Of a stretch of DNA of 64,000 bases, positions 1 to 10,800 are shown in pieces. The position numbers and the translations under genes were made by a program. Source of the stretch: Gloeophyllum trabeum ATCC 11539 (lineage: Eukaryota; Basidiomycota; Agaricomycetes; Gloeophyllales; Gloeophyllaceae); the NCBI RefSeq assembly GCF_000344685.1, contig NW_006920410.1, forward strand, positions 3,698,470 to 3,762,469, written 5' to 3'. Positions within the stretch are counted from its first letter, which is position 1; every line of letters begins with the position of its first letter. Under the pieces are notes generated by a model, which saw only the letters and a program-made list of their open reading frames with translations, did no database searches and was not told where the DNA came from.

Positions 1-648
1 GAAGGTGCGGACGCATACGAGTCACCATAAGGTCAGCATCAGTCAGCAAACGGCCGGAGGTAATTAACACGTGACCGGCGTGTCGCACGGAGTGATGGGA
101 CCGCTTGGGTCAGGTGGTGAAGCGTCGAGGCGACCTATAGGGGCTGGAAAGAGCAAGTGGGAGCGCAAGAGAGTCGTATGGTATATGGTATAGCGGAGGA
201 AAGTGCTGAGCAATCCTGTGGGTAGCGGCGTTTATTTGTTATTTATCTCCGAACGGTCGCAAAGCCATTCCTGTAGTATAAATTGTACAAAGTAGCATAC
301 AGAAAAATAAGTTTCGACTTCACCATCTCAGAGAATTAGCGTTACGATCTCAGCGACCCGAGAAGTTCGAAAAGCGTCGAACTTAGCGAATTATAACCGA
401 TCCTAGCTTTGCCAATAGGCCTGACTCGTCGAGTGAATTATCTCCGCCATCGATTCATTTAGCTCCGGCGTCAAGGTTTTTGTTTTATTTTTCTAGGTCT
501 TCCTACGGACTACCCTACGGCGTCTTACTCCTCCTTTCCCCCTCGAACTATTAAATACCCTTCAGTTGTCTCGGACCGCCTTCACCCATATCACGGGGTT
601 TAGGTTTATTTCCTTTGGTCCTTGGTGATTGTTGTGTGTCAGTGCATA
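1..648. other. 3' flank of the gypsy element, no gene
   Basis: No coding frame of note. In the element's sense (minus strand) this is the sequence after the gag-pol stop. A pyrimidine run at about 528-544 reads as a purine-rich tract on the sense strand and could be the polypurine tract that primes plus-strand synthesis. If so, the 3' LTR should begin just below 528 and run towards or past the window start. I found no copy of this sequence on the other side of the element, so the LTR cannot be confirmed. Confidence 0.4.
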
Positions 649-3600
649 TCAACGCGCCCCTATAATTGCATCGTGGGCTGCTAATATTGCATCTTTCATA
701 TTTTGTGCAAATTTGCGAACACCAGGATATTCATTCCGCTTCGAGTTCCATAACATGGCATTCGGCAAGAAGCCATAGTTCAAGAAAAATGGCGAAAATC
801 CGGTGGTGCTCGATCTCGCTGAGTTCAAGGCAAATTCGATAGCTGGTAACTTCAGTGCCCAGTCCTTTTGATCTTCGCCCACGCACTGGCGCAAGCACTG
901 TATCACAGTACGATTAGCCCGTTCTGTGGCTCCGTCTGTTTGTGGATGGTAGGCAGAAGCCATCCTCAATTCCGAGCCAAGCAATTCATGCAGCCGCTTC
1001 CAAAACGTGCTCGTAAATAAAGAATCGCGGTCGGATACAATACTCTCCGGTAATCCATGATATTTGTATACACAATCAAATACCAGTTCTGCAATGTCCT
1101 TAGCTTTGTAGGTCTGTTTCGTTGGAATTAAATGGACCATGGAAGTCAATCGATCAATCACCACGCAAATCATATCGTAAGTGCCCGTCCGATTGGTTGA
1201 GGCAGGCAACGGACCGACAAAATCCAGAGCGATCGCCTGCCAAGGTCGGGAAGGAACTTTGAGGGGACGCAGGAGCCCCATGGGAGATTCATTCGACGCT
1301 TTGCTAAGAGCACAGGTGCGACATGAAGCACAGAATGCCTTTGTGTCTGCAACCATATCCCGCCACCATACATTTTCACGCAAATACTGGAGTGTCTTCC
1401 GGCCACCTAGATGCGCTAGGATAGAGTGAGCATGACTGATTAGGAGCTCCCTAACCCGCCTGCCATTAATGACTACGTCTGGTATGCATAGGGTGCGACT
1501 TCCGTCAGAATCCTTCAACCAGATCAAGTCATCCTCTATATCAAACAGCTTTGTATGAGCTGCAGGTTTCAAGAGAACATCTTTAAAGAATGGATCTTCA
1601 GAATATCGTCCTTTGAGATCAGCAGGCAGTGATAGCCCGATCTCGCCCTCCGAAACGACGCGTGTTAATGTCGGTTGATAGGACAGATTCTCATTCTCAT
1701 TAACCTGGTTTGATGATTGTGGCAGGTCATGGATCTCGACTTGCTCGTGGACTGGAGAACTAGTCCGCGTGTCCGGTCCGTCCGGCAGGCATTCCACTGA
1801 AGTACTAGTGTCAGAGATAGGGTCCAATGGCGGAACCCCATCATTCCCATGAGAATCTGACCATCGACGAAACGCGGCACGAACTGCGTCACCTGTCAGT
1901 AAGGGTCTGGTCACTGTCGAGGACGAGGCCGGACGAGTGGCATTAAGCTTGACAGAATCACGGTCTAGTCGGTCGTTCTCATCCAGAACATCTTGTGAAA
2001 CATATTCAGTTTCTGACCTCTGCTTGTCCAGCCCATCATCGCTGTAGATGCGCGATAAAGCGTCGGCGAACACGTTCGTTTCACCCTTGATGTAAATAAT
2101 CTTAAAATTAAATTCGTTCAGCACGTCGAGCCACCGAAGCTGGCGAGGAGATAATCGACGCTGAGTCATAACATATTCCAACGCCCGATGATCTGTAAAT
2201 ATACGAAAAGCAAGGCCAGTGAGATGTGCACGAAAGCGCTTGAGCGACTCTACAATAGCCAATAGCTCCTGCTCATGGACCGGATAATTCTGCTGCGTAG
2301 TCGTGAATTTGCCTGACCAGAATGCGATGACTTTCGCGGTCTGGATTTCCGCCCCCTGACTGACATAGCCACTGGCGCCGGTCATTGACGCATCACAGAT
2401 TAGGTTGACGGGAGGCGCATCGGGTGTATAGTCAATTGCGTGCCTAGCGTTGTCTCGCCATTTCTGCACGATAGACTTTATTTCATCGAATGCCATCTGT
2501 TGAGTGGGGCCCCAGCGCCAAGGTTTATTTTTGCCGGTCAATGGCGATAAGGCACCCATAGGTATCCGCACCCCTAGACAGTCGGGTGCTAGGAAATTCA
2601 CAGCACCCAAAAATCCTGCTAGAAGCTCCCGAGTTGTAGGGGGCTTCCAATTCGTGATTTTATCGACCTTGTCAGGGTCCATGAATAAGCCATCAGGTGT
2701 TATTACATGACCAAGAGCACTGATCCTGTTTGAGAAAAATTTCATTTTGGACGGCTCCAGATACAATTTCTCCTTCCGAAGCACACCAAATACCACCCGG
2801 ATATGCTCAATATGCTCGTGAATAGAGTCAGAGAAGATGAAGATATCATCAAGATAAACATACATAAATATGCCAATAAAATCACGGAATAAATGGTTCA
2901 TGAGTGTTTGGTATGTAGCGGTACCATTGCAGTCACCGATTTGCAAAACCAAAGATTCCATGGTGCCGTCAGGTGTTGAAAATAATGTGCGATTGACATG
3001 GTCAGGTACGATGCGGATTTGTTCATAAGCATCCTGACCATCCATGGTTGACCGGTATTGGTGTCGTAGAATCTCAGTTAGAATAGACTCGATGTCAGGT
3101 AATGGAGAAGAGAGCTTTCGTGTATTTGCGTTGCGGTATCGTAGATCAATGGGAGTCCGTATACGAGGCGAGCCGTCAGGATTCGGCTTAGGCTTCGCAA
3201 TAACTAACATTGGACAAGCATTGTTCCCCTGGGCAATGCGCCAAATGCCACGATTTAAGTAAAGCTGTTTCTTACGACGAAATGCCTCCTTATACTTTTC
3301 TGGGCATCGAGCTGGTTGCCATGGATAAACAACATTCTCATCAAGTAGAGGTATAGTATGATTAACAGCCCTCAGAGGAGGCAAACCAGTACTAGCTATT
3401 ACCGTCAAGTCTGTAGCCTCCTTGCGAAGCATCTCCCGTATCTTGTCTAATTCTTCCTCTAACGCCATCGTAGCGAGTGAAGGAAGCCGGGATATATTGG
3501 TTCCTTGTATAGGCAATGGTGTAGTACTACCAATAAGCAACGAAGGTGGGTTTAGTCCAATTAGAACCCGGTGCTGAAACAGGAAAGGAGTACCAAGAAT

Positions 3601-6600
3601 AACATCATAATCGTCGATGTTAATGATATCAAAACGCTTCTCGCAGTCAATTTGCTCGAACTGGAAACGTGCAGTCGCACAGAAGTTAATCTTGGACCGA
3701 GAACCCGTGACAGCAAGCTGGACTGGAAGGGCACGGGCTAGAGGCGCTCGCGACACCTTGATGATATCACCAAATGTTGTCGACATGAAATCGGCCATAG
3801 ATCCAGAGTCCAGTAACGTACGAGCACTCCGACCATTAACCTTTGTTAATGCGACTATAGGATCCGGAAATAGCCGCTCGAAGTCTCGCGGTCGAGCAGC
3901 AGTACGCTCCAATGTTGACCTAGTGTTCTCGTCGGCCAGACTTCGTGATCGCCTGCCGCGGCGGTTTTGAGCCTGAGAGAGATTCACAGGACGGTTAAGG
4001 TCCACTGTTGTGAGCGCCGGACGGCCCGTTCGCACCCGAGCAGCAGCCAAACGAACTGCCTGCCACAAAGTTTCGAAGTCGCCGTCCGAGTCAGGGACCG
4101 TCGAAATGTCTGCAGTATAACCTACGTCACTGTTATCACTATCCTCATCATCCGAGTAGTGCCTGGTTGAATCTGAGTTGCATTCCCGAGAGTGCCATTC
4201 AGCGTGAAAACCAGCAGCTGCCTCTGATATAGAATCTGATACTGTGACGAGAGAAGGCATTGAGCTGTGTACCGACACAGCATCATCATGAATATCACCT
4301 TCATCCTGTCCGATGTCATTACCTGATTCTTGTTCCCCAACTGTAACTGTTGAGCGGTCATACGAGCTGGCACCATCCAGAAATTGCTCGAGAGCAAAGC
4401 GAGAGTCTGTTGATGACACGACAGAGCATAGTTCTGATAGACAATGCTCAGGGGAAAACCAAAGTGCTGAAAGGTCCTCCGAATAGCTATCAGTAGTCGA
4501 ATTCAGGCTGTCCGTACTCCCCAAACCTATATGAAGTTCAACTCGACGTGACAAGGTCCTTAGGAACATACGAAACTCGCTGACATAAAACAATGTTAAT
4601 GGAATCGAGAAACTCGACATACTTTCACGGTCCAGGACCATTATCTCGTCCCTTATTGTATAGAGCCAAAATCTCTCATCCAATTCAAGGATGTCCTGTT
4701 CTGCGAGACATTGTGCAGCACCCTCCAGATCTAGTTCGGATTCATTGTTGGAACCAAAGCTACATCCAGAACATTTAAGAACTGCTTCACGCTCCTTTGC
4801 GAGGTCTTCAGCACGAGATATGTTAACAGCCGAGGAACGAATTCTGGCATGGGCCGATCTAACTCGAGGCGCCCGAGCCGTATGCCTTTCAGGACAATTG
4901 CGGGAGTTGTGGCCCACTTCTCGGCAGTGGAAACACTTACCAGCGCTCCTCAGCTCGTCCATTTCTGCTTGCGTTAGTGATCGGCGCGTAGATGGGCCAG
5001 TTTGACGAGCGGTGTGATGGTTAGCGGATAGTTTTTGTCCGCTCTCTTTGCTCGCAGCAGCAGTAATAGGGCCTTGAGTCCGATATTTGTCTCCCGATGA
5101 TTTTTCATGACTAGTGAAAATAGACGAGCCCGCATTGAACTTCTGTCGCCGTCTCGTGAAATCGCCGCGAGCATCAGCCGCGAGCTCAGACGCCGTCTCA
5201 ATGTTAATAGCAGCGTCTTCTAACTCCGCAAGTGTCGCTGTCTCCGGATCATAGCCTAGTTTAGCCCATTCCACTCGAATATCACGTCGCGCATTCTCCC
5301 AGACCTTGAGCACAAGATGAGCATCAGATATATCCGGAAGGCGTTTGGATAGTTTCTGAAGCTCACGAATGAACTCGCGGAAAGGCCGTTGGCCTTGGAA
5401 GCATTTATCATAGCGTTTTCGGAGCTCAGCTTTGAATCTCGTCGGAAAACAGTATGAGAACAAGCCATGGTAGACGGCTTCCTTAGTATATTTGTCTGGA
5501 TTGTCGGCTATAGAATTCATGAAATAGTCTGCTGCTTTGCCACGCAACCACCGACCAATCATTCTCACTTGCAAACGACGTTTAATCCCTGTACTAGTAA
5601 AATAGTTTTCGACTTCGTAGATCCAATGTTCAAACCTATCGTAGTTGGGGGTACCATCCCACTTACTAGGCTCCTCGATGCGAACGCCTCTCGGAAGACG
5701 ATTGCGGTTACCACGTTTAGCGCGTCGACGTTGACGGAAAAGCTTATGCTTCAACCGTTTGCGTTCTCGAGTCCTGAACGTCGCATCGGATGCGGCCGAG
5801 GAGGTGTCACTGAGCGAATCACTCCTCGAGGAGCCATCTGATTCACTAGAGGAGTCGGATGGGTCCGATCCCGGAGGGCCTCCTTCAATGATCCTGTGGA
5901 CGAAGCCCACATTAGGGATCTGAGACCCAGCTCTTCCTATCTTAGCTTCAGACTTGATGGTTGGAACTGCTTTCGCTTCGCGGGCAATGGAAGTCGGATT
6001 CACCGCCACACGGTGATCATCAGCCTTTCGCTTCCCCTTGTCAACATGCAGCTGGGGTACGATGTCGGCGAGAGGCATAGCTCTGAGAACATTGGCATTA
6101 GAAGGTGCCCGGGTAGTTGTAGGATCATCACCGTCAGTGAGAAGGGGAGAGGCTTTGTCGCCCTCCGCACGAACTGATATCGGCTGTCCGTTGTTACCAG
6201 CGATGGTCCCGGTTCTCTTAGATTGCAACAGATGGTAATCAAGTAATTCATACCGTTGCTTGGGGTCCTCAATACCCTTCAATATATCAAACAAAAGATT
6301 CGGATGTACTTCAGCATCCTTAATCCATTCTGCAGGAACCCCTCCGCCGACGTTGTCATCATCCTCACTGCTCTCTGCCCAATCGACATGTCGAAGTGTG
6401 AACGACGGTGTCCCGGACTTGGGCGGAGTAGCTGGTGGAGTAACGACAGCACTCCCATTGGGTCCGATGTCGCCCGAAGAGGAGACCCGATGCTGTACAG
6501 CAGCGCGCGCCTCATTCTGCTGGTTATTCTCTCGAGCACTTGAGTTAGTAGTCTGCTCTCCATCGACGCGGCCATTCATAGGCGCGGATGTCTGCTCAAC

Positions 6601-6747
6601 GCTCACATCTGCATCTCCAGGTGCAGGGGCGGAGACTATTTCCTCGACGCTCGCAATAGCGGCGGAGACATCAGGTGAATCGTGCAACTCACCTGGCACG
6701 GTACGACGAGAGACAGATCTCGTCTTCCTAGTTCCAGTAGCCGGCAT
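649..6747 (-). CDS. gypsy gag-pol polyprotein
   Basis: A 2032-residue frame counted from the first ATG (6747); the open frame runs 11 codons further upstream without an ATG. Positions below count from the first open codon at 6780. The gag/capsid-like region is about 365-530. A CCHC zinc knuckle (CFHCREVGHNSRNC) is near 615. A protease-like LLDSGS motif is near 985. Reverse transcriptase has YVYLDDIFIF near 1305. RNase H has DASMTGASG near 1461 and TDHRALEYV near 1530. The integrase HHCC finger is about 1783-1823, followed by a D,D,E core with DFVGPLP, VSDRDSLF and a Glu in HPQTDGATERAN. The frame ends soon after the core, so the usual integrase C-terminal module (GPY/F, sometimes a chromodomain) is absent or lost. 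No internal stop or frameshift is present in the provided frame. Confidence 0.93.
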   Translation of the reverse strand: MPATGTRKTRSVSRRTVPGELHDSPDVSAAIASVEEIVSAPAPGDADVSVEQTSAPMNGRVDGEQTTNSSARENNQQNEARAAVQHRVSSSGDIGPNGSAVVTPPATPPKSGTPSFTLRHVDWAESSEDDDNVGGGVPAEWIKDAEVHPNLLFDILKGIEDPKQRYELLDYHLLQSKRTGTIAGNNGQPISVRAEGDKASPLLTDGDDPTTTRAPSNANVLRAMPLADIVPQLHVDKGKRKADDHRVAVNPTSIAREAKAVPTIKSEAKIGRAGSQIPNVGFVHRIIEGGPPGSDPSDSSSESDGSSRSDSLSDTSSAASDATFRTRERKRLKHKLFRQRRRAKRGNRNRLPRGVRIEEPSKWDGTPNYDRFEHWIYEVENYFTSTGIKRRLQVRMIGRWLRGKAADYFMNSIADNPDKYTKEAVYHGLFSYCFPTRFKAELRKRYDKCFQGQRPFREFIRELQKLSKRLPDISDAHLVLKVWENARRDIRVEWAKLGYDPETATLAELEDAAINIETASELAADARGDFTRRRQKFNAGSSIFTSHEKSSGDKYRTQGPITAAASKESGQKLSANHHTARQTGPSTRRSLTQAEMDELRSAGKCFHCREVGHNSRNCPERHTARAPRVRSAHARIRSSAVNISRAEDLAKEREAVLKCSGCSFGSNNESELDLEGAAQCLAEQDILELDERFWLYTIRDEIMVLDRESMSSFSIPLTLFYVSEFRMFLRTLSRRVELHIGLGSTDSLNSTTDSYSEDLSALWFSPEHCLSELCSVVSSTDSRFALEQFLDGASSYDRSTVTVGEQESGNDIGQDEGDIHDDAVSVHSSMPSLVTVSDSISEAAAGFHAEWHSRECNSDSTRHYSDDEDSDNSDVGYTADISTVPDSDGDFETLWQAVRLAAARVRTGRPALTTVDLNRPVNLSQAQNRRGRRSRSLADENTRSTLERTAARPRDFERLFPDPIVALTKVNGRSARTLLDSGSMADFMSTTFGDIIKVSRAPLARALPVQLAVTGSRSKINFCATARFQFEQIDCEKRFDIINIDDYDVILGTPFLFQHRVLIGLNPPSLLIGSTTPLPIQGTNISRLPSLATMALEEELDKIREMLRKEATDLTVIASTGLPPLRAVNHTIPLLDENVVYPWQPARCPEKYKEAFRRKKQLYLNRGIWRIAQGNNACPMLVIAKPKPNPDGSPRIRTPIDLRYRNANTRKLSSPLPDIESILTEILRHQYRSTMDGQDAYEQIRIVPDHVNRTLFSTPDGTMESLVLQIGDCNGTATYQTLMNHLFRDFIGIFMYVYLDDIFIFSDSIHEHIEHIRVVFGVLRKEKLYLEPSKMKFFSNRISALGHVITPDGLFMDPDKVDKITNWKPPTTRELLAGFLGAVNFLAPDCLGVRIPMGALSPLTGKNKPWRWGPTQQMAFDEIKSIVQKWRDNARHAIDYTPDAPPVNLICDASMTGASGYVSQGAEIQTAKVIAFWSGKFTTTQQNYPVHEQELLAIVESLKRFRAHLTGLAFRIFTDHRALEYVMTQRRLSPRQLRWLDVLNEFNFKIIYIKGETNVFADALSRIYSDDGLDKQRSETEYVSQDVLDENDRLDRDSVKLNATRPASSSTVTRPLLTGDAVRAAFRRWSDSHGNDGVPPLDPISDTSTSVECLPDGPDTRTSSPVHEQVEIHDLPQSSNQVNENENLSYQPTLTRVVSEGEIGLSLPADLKGRYSEDPFFKDVLLKPAAHTKLFDIEDDLIWLKDSDGSRTLCIPDVVINGRRVRELLISHAHSILAHLGGRKTLQYLRENVWWRDMVADTKAFCASCRTCALSKASNESPMGLLRPLKVPSRPWQAIALDFVGPLPASTNRTGTYDMICVVIDRLTSMVHLIPTKQTYKAKDIAELVFDCVYKYHGLPESIVSDRDSLFTSTFWKRLHELLGSELRMASAYHPQTDGATERANRTVIQCLRQCVGEDQKDWALKLPAIEFALNSARSSTTGFSPFFLNYGFLPNAMLWNSKRNEYPGVRKFAQNMKDAILAAHDAIIGAR

Positions 6748-7859
6748 TGTAGTTTCCGTAGGTATACCTGTAAGCACCAACGACTAACGATACACGGGTG
6801 ATCAGTCCGCAACGTCGTCGCAGTTAGTCGCGAAAAGAAGAATGTGGTGAAAAAATGTTAAGACTCAGCTAAGCGGACTTAGAAGTTCTTAACGAGAGTT
6901 GCTCAACGACGAAGCTAGAGTTCACGCGAGGTAAAACACCAGGTAATCTCGTAGATTCGCAGAATCCGAACAACTAGTGTACAACGAGTAGAGACGAGTC
7001 TTATATACCAAGCTACAATTACACTAGACTAGAAGAGGAAATCAGTACCGAAACCAATCAGTAATCGCCATACTTGTACATCAGTACTATACAAGGATAA
7101 GTCAAAGGAAATATGTTTTTCGGGGTTTTGCGATCCCTACAGAGCTGTTCGAGACGCGATATCCAAGTCTTTCAGACAAGTACACCAAACTCGTCAAGGC
7201 CGTCGACCTGGCGCGTGAGCAACGGGAACAGCTGATTCGGCGCCCGAACAAGCGGCGCAGGATGGATGGGACGGGGACGGCATAGAGGCAGTGCACCCTT
7301 CCAGTTCTCCGCAGCGCTGCTGGACAATAGACGGCTGCTGGGTGGGACTCAGACATGCAGGCCTGATGCTAGTAATTGTGACTTTTGTGCTAGTATCGTT
7401 CCAGCAGTAGTAGTAGTAATAGTACTAGTACTAGGTAGGTAGTATAGACGACCCCCGGAGGTGCACTCTGCACCTGTCCTCGCACGAACTTCACGTCTGT
7501 GCAGTGGCCGTTCAGATTGGCCAGACAGAGAAGTACGACGCCGCGCAGGCTTGTTCAGATCGCACAGGACGCTGGGGGTCAGGTAGGATTGCACGAGAGT
7601 TTACTAAGCTACCGTAAATGGGTCGGGCTTATGGCCAACATAGGATAGTTATGTATTTGTAGATCTGTATACTTACTGGGCACTCGTGTATCGCTGTGAA
7701 ACGGAGGGCACCTGCCTGTTGCCTGCCTGAGTGTTTACGCGTTCGCCAGATATGGAAGTATTCAGACGCGCATGTCACGTGCTTATTCTGGGACGCGATC
7801 ACGACCCTGGCGCGACCGCGTGCAGAGCTTCTTCAACTTGTCCTTGAACGGTCGCCACC
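6748..7859. other. Gypsy leader/5' LTR candidate and TOP2 upstream region
   Basis: No gene recognised. The left part (about 6850-7080) is the candidate 5' LTR and leader of the gypsy element. The right part (about 7100-7859) is the region upstream of TOP2 and should hold its promoter. The short open frames here show no recognisable domain. Confidence 0.5.
7001..7007 (-). promoter_or_regulatory. TATA-like box of the gypsy element
   Basis: The sequence ttatata on the plus strand reads TATATAA in the element's sense. It lies about 250 bp upstream of the gag ATG, inside the candidate 5' LTR. Position and sequence fit an LTR promoter, but the LTR itself is unproven. Confidence 0.35.
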
Positions 7860-10800
7860 ATGAGCTCGTCCGAGGCAGAGAATTTCGACATCGACAATGT
7901 CTCTGGCTCGGAATCCGACGACTATGCCCCGGTTGTGAAGAAGAAGACTGTATGTGTCTTCAGGCGATTCGTCCACTTCAGGGTACTCATCTTACATCCA
8001 GACCAAAGCGGCACCGAAGTCCACAACTGCCAAGGGTAAAGCACCAGCGAAGGCCAAGGCGGCTCCTGTAAAGAAGAAGAAACCTCTGGTCGATGCCGAC
8101 GACAATGCCTCGGATAGCGACGTGGAAGAAGTGGGAGGGCAGGCTAACCCGACCTCAGACGAAGACGAGCCGGGTCCATCAGCTCCCAAACCTGCTGCTA
8201 ACGGAAAGAAGAAGACTGCGTCAGAGACCTACACCAAGGTGCGGAGTTGATCGAGTGTGTTGTCGCTCTGGCTAATGGCGGGGATGTGGGGTTAGCTGTC
8301 GCAACTGGAACATATCCTCAAACGACCGGACTCCTATATCGGAAGTGTCGAGACTATTACCCAACCGATGTGGACATACGACTCGGAAACGAAGCGGATG
8401 GTGCATAGAGAAATCAAGTATGTACCCGGTTTCTTCAAGATCGTCGACGAGATTCTCGTCAATGCTGCTGATAACAAGGTGAGCGCGCCTCTGTGTATAT
8501 TCTGCAGAGGCACTCATAATACTGTTTAGATTAATGACCCAAACATGGACACGCTGAAGGTGGACATAGACACCGAAGAAGGCGCGATCTCTGTGTACAA
8601 CAATGGCCGTGGCATTCCCGTGGAAATTCACTCACGCGAGAAGATCTACATTCCCGAGATGATCTTTGGTCATCTACTATCATCCTCGAACTACGACGAT
8701 GACGAGAAGAAACTGACGGGAGGAAGGAACGGATACGGTGCCAAACTGGCCAACATCTACTCCTTGGAATTTACGGTCGACACGGCGGATAAGAACACTG
8801 GCCAGAAGTACAAACAGACGTGGACCAACAACATGAGCACTGTGGGCAAGGCGAAGATCACCAAGAACAGCAGGAACGAAGAGTACACGTGCGTCAAGTT
8901 TAAGCCCGATCTCAAGCGCTTCGGAATGGATGCTATCGACGACGACACCGTATCTCTACTGAAGAGACGCGTGTTCGACATCGCGGGAACCGTCAGGGAT
9001 GTGAAGGTTTCGTTGAATGGCGAACGCCTGAAGGTCAAGAACTTCAAGCAATACGTCGAAATGTACTTGAACTCAGCAGCAGCCACCGCCGAGGAAACAT
9101 CCGGTGGTGCTGCACAGGCGAAACCGACTATTATCTACGAGCAAATAGGGCCGCGATGGGAGGTTATCTTCTCGTTGTCCGACGGCGCGTTCCAACAGGT
9201 GTCATTCGCGAATTCCATTGCCACTATCAAGGGCGGAACGCATGTCAACTACATCGCAGACCAGATTGCAAAGAACCTGATTGCCCATATCACGAAGAAG
9301 AACAAGGGCGCTGCAGTTAAAGCTCCGCAGATCAAGAACCATATGTGGATCTTCGTAAACGCCCTCATCGAGAATCCTACTTTTGACAGTCAGACGAAGG
9401 AGACTCTGACTTTGCCCGCAAGCAAGTTCGGATCGAAGCCGACCTTGTCCGAGGACTTCTTGAAGAAAGGTGAGTAGACAACGTTTGCCTGAAAACCCGC
9501 AATGCAAGTAACGTTCCATCTTTAGTGCAGAAGTCCCCCATTGTCGACCACGTGTTGAATTGGGCGAAATTCAAAGCTGACCAGCAGATCAAAAAGACGG
9601 ATGGCAGCAAGAGGAGCCGGTGAGCCCTTCTCGCCTGTGTTCCAGAGGTGTTGGCTAACTATGACGCTCAGCTTGACTGGCATGACCAAGCTGTCTGATG
9701 CCAACAATGCAGGCACAAGATATGCTAACCAGTGTACTCTCATCCTTACTGAAGGAGACTCTGCCAAGGCCTTGGCTGTGGCAGGTTTGGCCGTTGTGGG
9801 CCGTGACAATTTTGGCGTATTCCCGCTTCGAGGGAAAATGCTGAATGTACGGGAGGCCAAGCATGACCAGATCATGAAGAATGAAGAGATCCAGAACATC
9901 AAGAAGATCATGGGCTTGCAACACAACAAGGAGTATACTAATGTCGCCAGTTTGCGGTATGGCCGCTTGATGATTATGACTGATCAGGTATATCTTGACC
10001 TACAATGACCCAGAGGTAGCGGGCTTCTGACGCTTTTCGTTGACGTAGGATCACGACGGTTCCCATATTAAGGGATTGCTTATCAACTTCCTCGACCATT
10101 TCTACCCGTCTCTTCTTAAGATACCCAACTTCTTGGTGGAATTTGTCACACCCATCGTTCGAGTGAGTCGGGACAAGGCTCTCTCGACAACTGTCCGCTG
10201 AACAGATGCAGGTTACGAAAGGGAAACAAAAGATAGACTTCTTTACCATCCCGGAGTATGAGAAATGGCTGGAGGACACGCCTGACGCGCACAAATGGGA
10301 TTCGAAGTACTACAAGGTACGCCTATACAATCGTTGACTATTAAATCGCTTTGCTAAGGAGCGCTGCAGGGTCTGGGTACCAGCACCGACGCGGATGCTC
10401 GCTCCTACTTCAGCAATATGAAGAAACACATGATCCCCTTCTCCACGACGCGGGACGGCGATAGGGAATTGATTGAGCTGGCATTCAGCAAGAAGAAAGC
10501 TGACGACCGGAAAGAATGGCTTCGCCAGTTCAGGGTAATTGCGATATATATTTCGTGGATCCCTTTGCTGACTCAAGCTCATGCAGCCTGGTACCTATCT
10601 GGACCATAATATGGACGAAATACCTTTTTCAGATTTCATCCACAAGGAGCTGATCCTGTTCTCGATGGCTGATAACGTTCGGTCCATCCCTTCCGTCGCA
10701 GATGGGCTGAAACCTGGCCAAAGGAAGATCATCTGGGGTATCTTCAAACGTAAGCTGAAGAAAGAAATCAAGGTACGGGAATTCGTTGAAGTATATTTCG

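Larger units (their letters stand above)
528..7080 (-). mobile_element. Ty3/gypsy-type LTR retrotransposon
   Basis: The element holds one long gag-pol frame in the order gag, zinc knuckle, aspartic protease, reverse transcriptase, RNase H, integrase. Protease-RT-RH-integrase is the Ty3/gypsy order; Ty1/copia places integrase before RT. The 3' limit is set at a possible polypurine tract (528-544). The 5' limit is set at a TG...CA-like segment (about 6849-7080) that contains a sense-strand TATA box near 7001-7007. These limits are guesses: the LTR pair, the tRNA primer site and target-site duplications could not be identified. The coding frame is unbroken, so the insertion may be fairly recent. 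Confidence 0.75.

Noticed and set aside
1..648. 3' LTR of the gypsy element
   Set aside because: A possible polypurine tract is present, but no matching sequence was found on the 5' side, so an LTR cannot be claimed.
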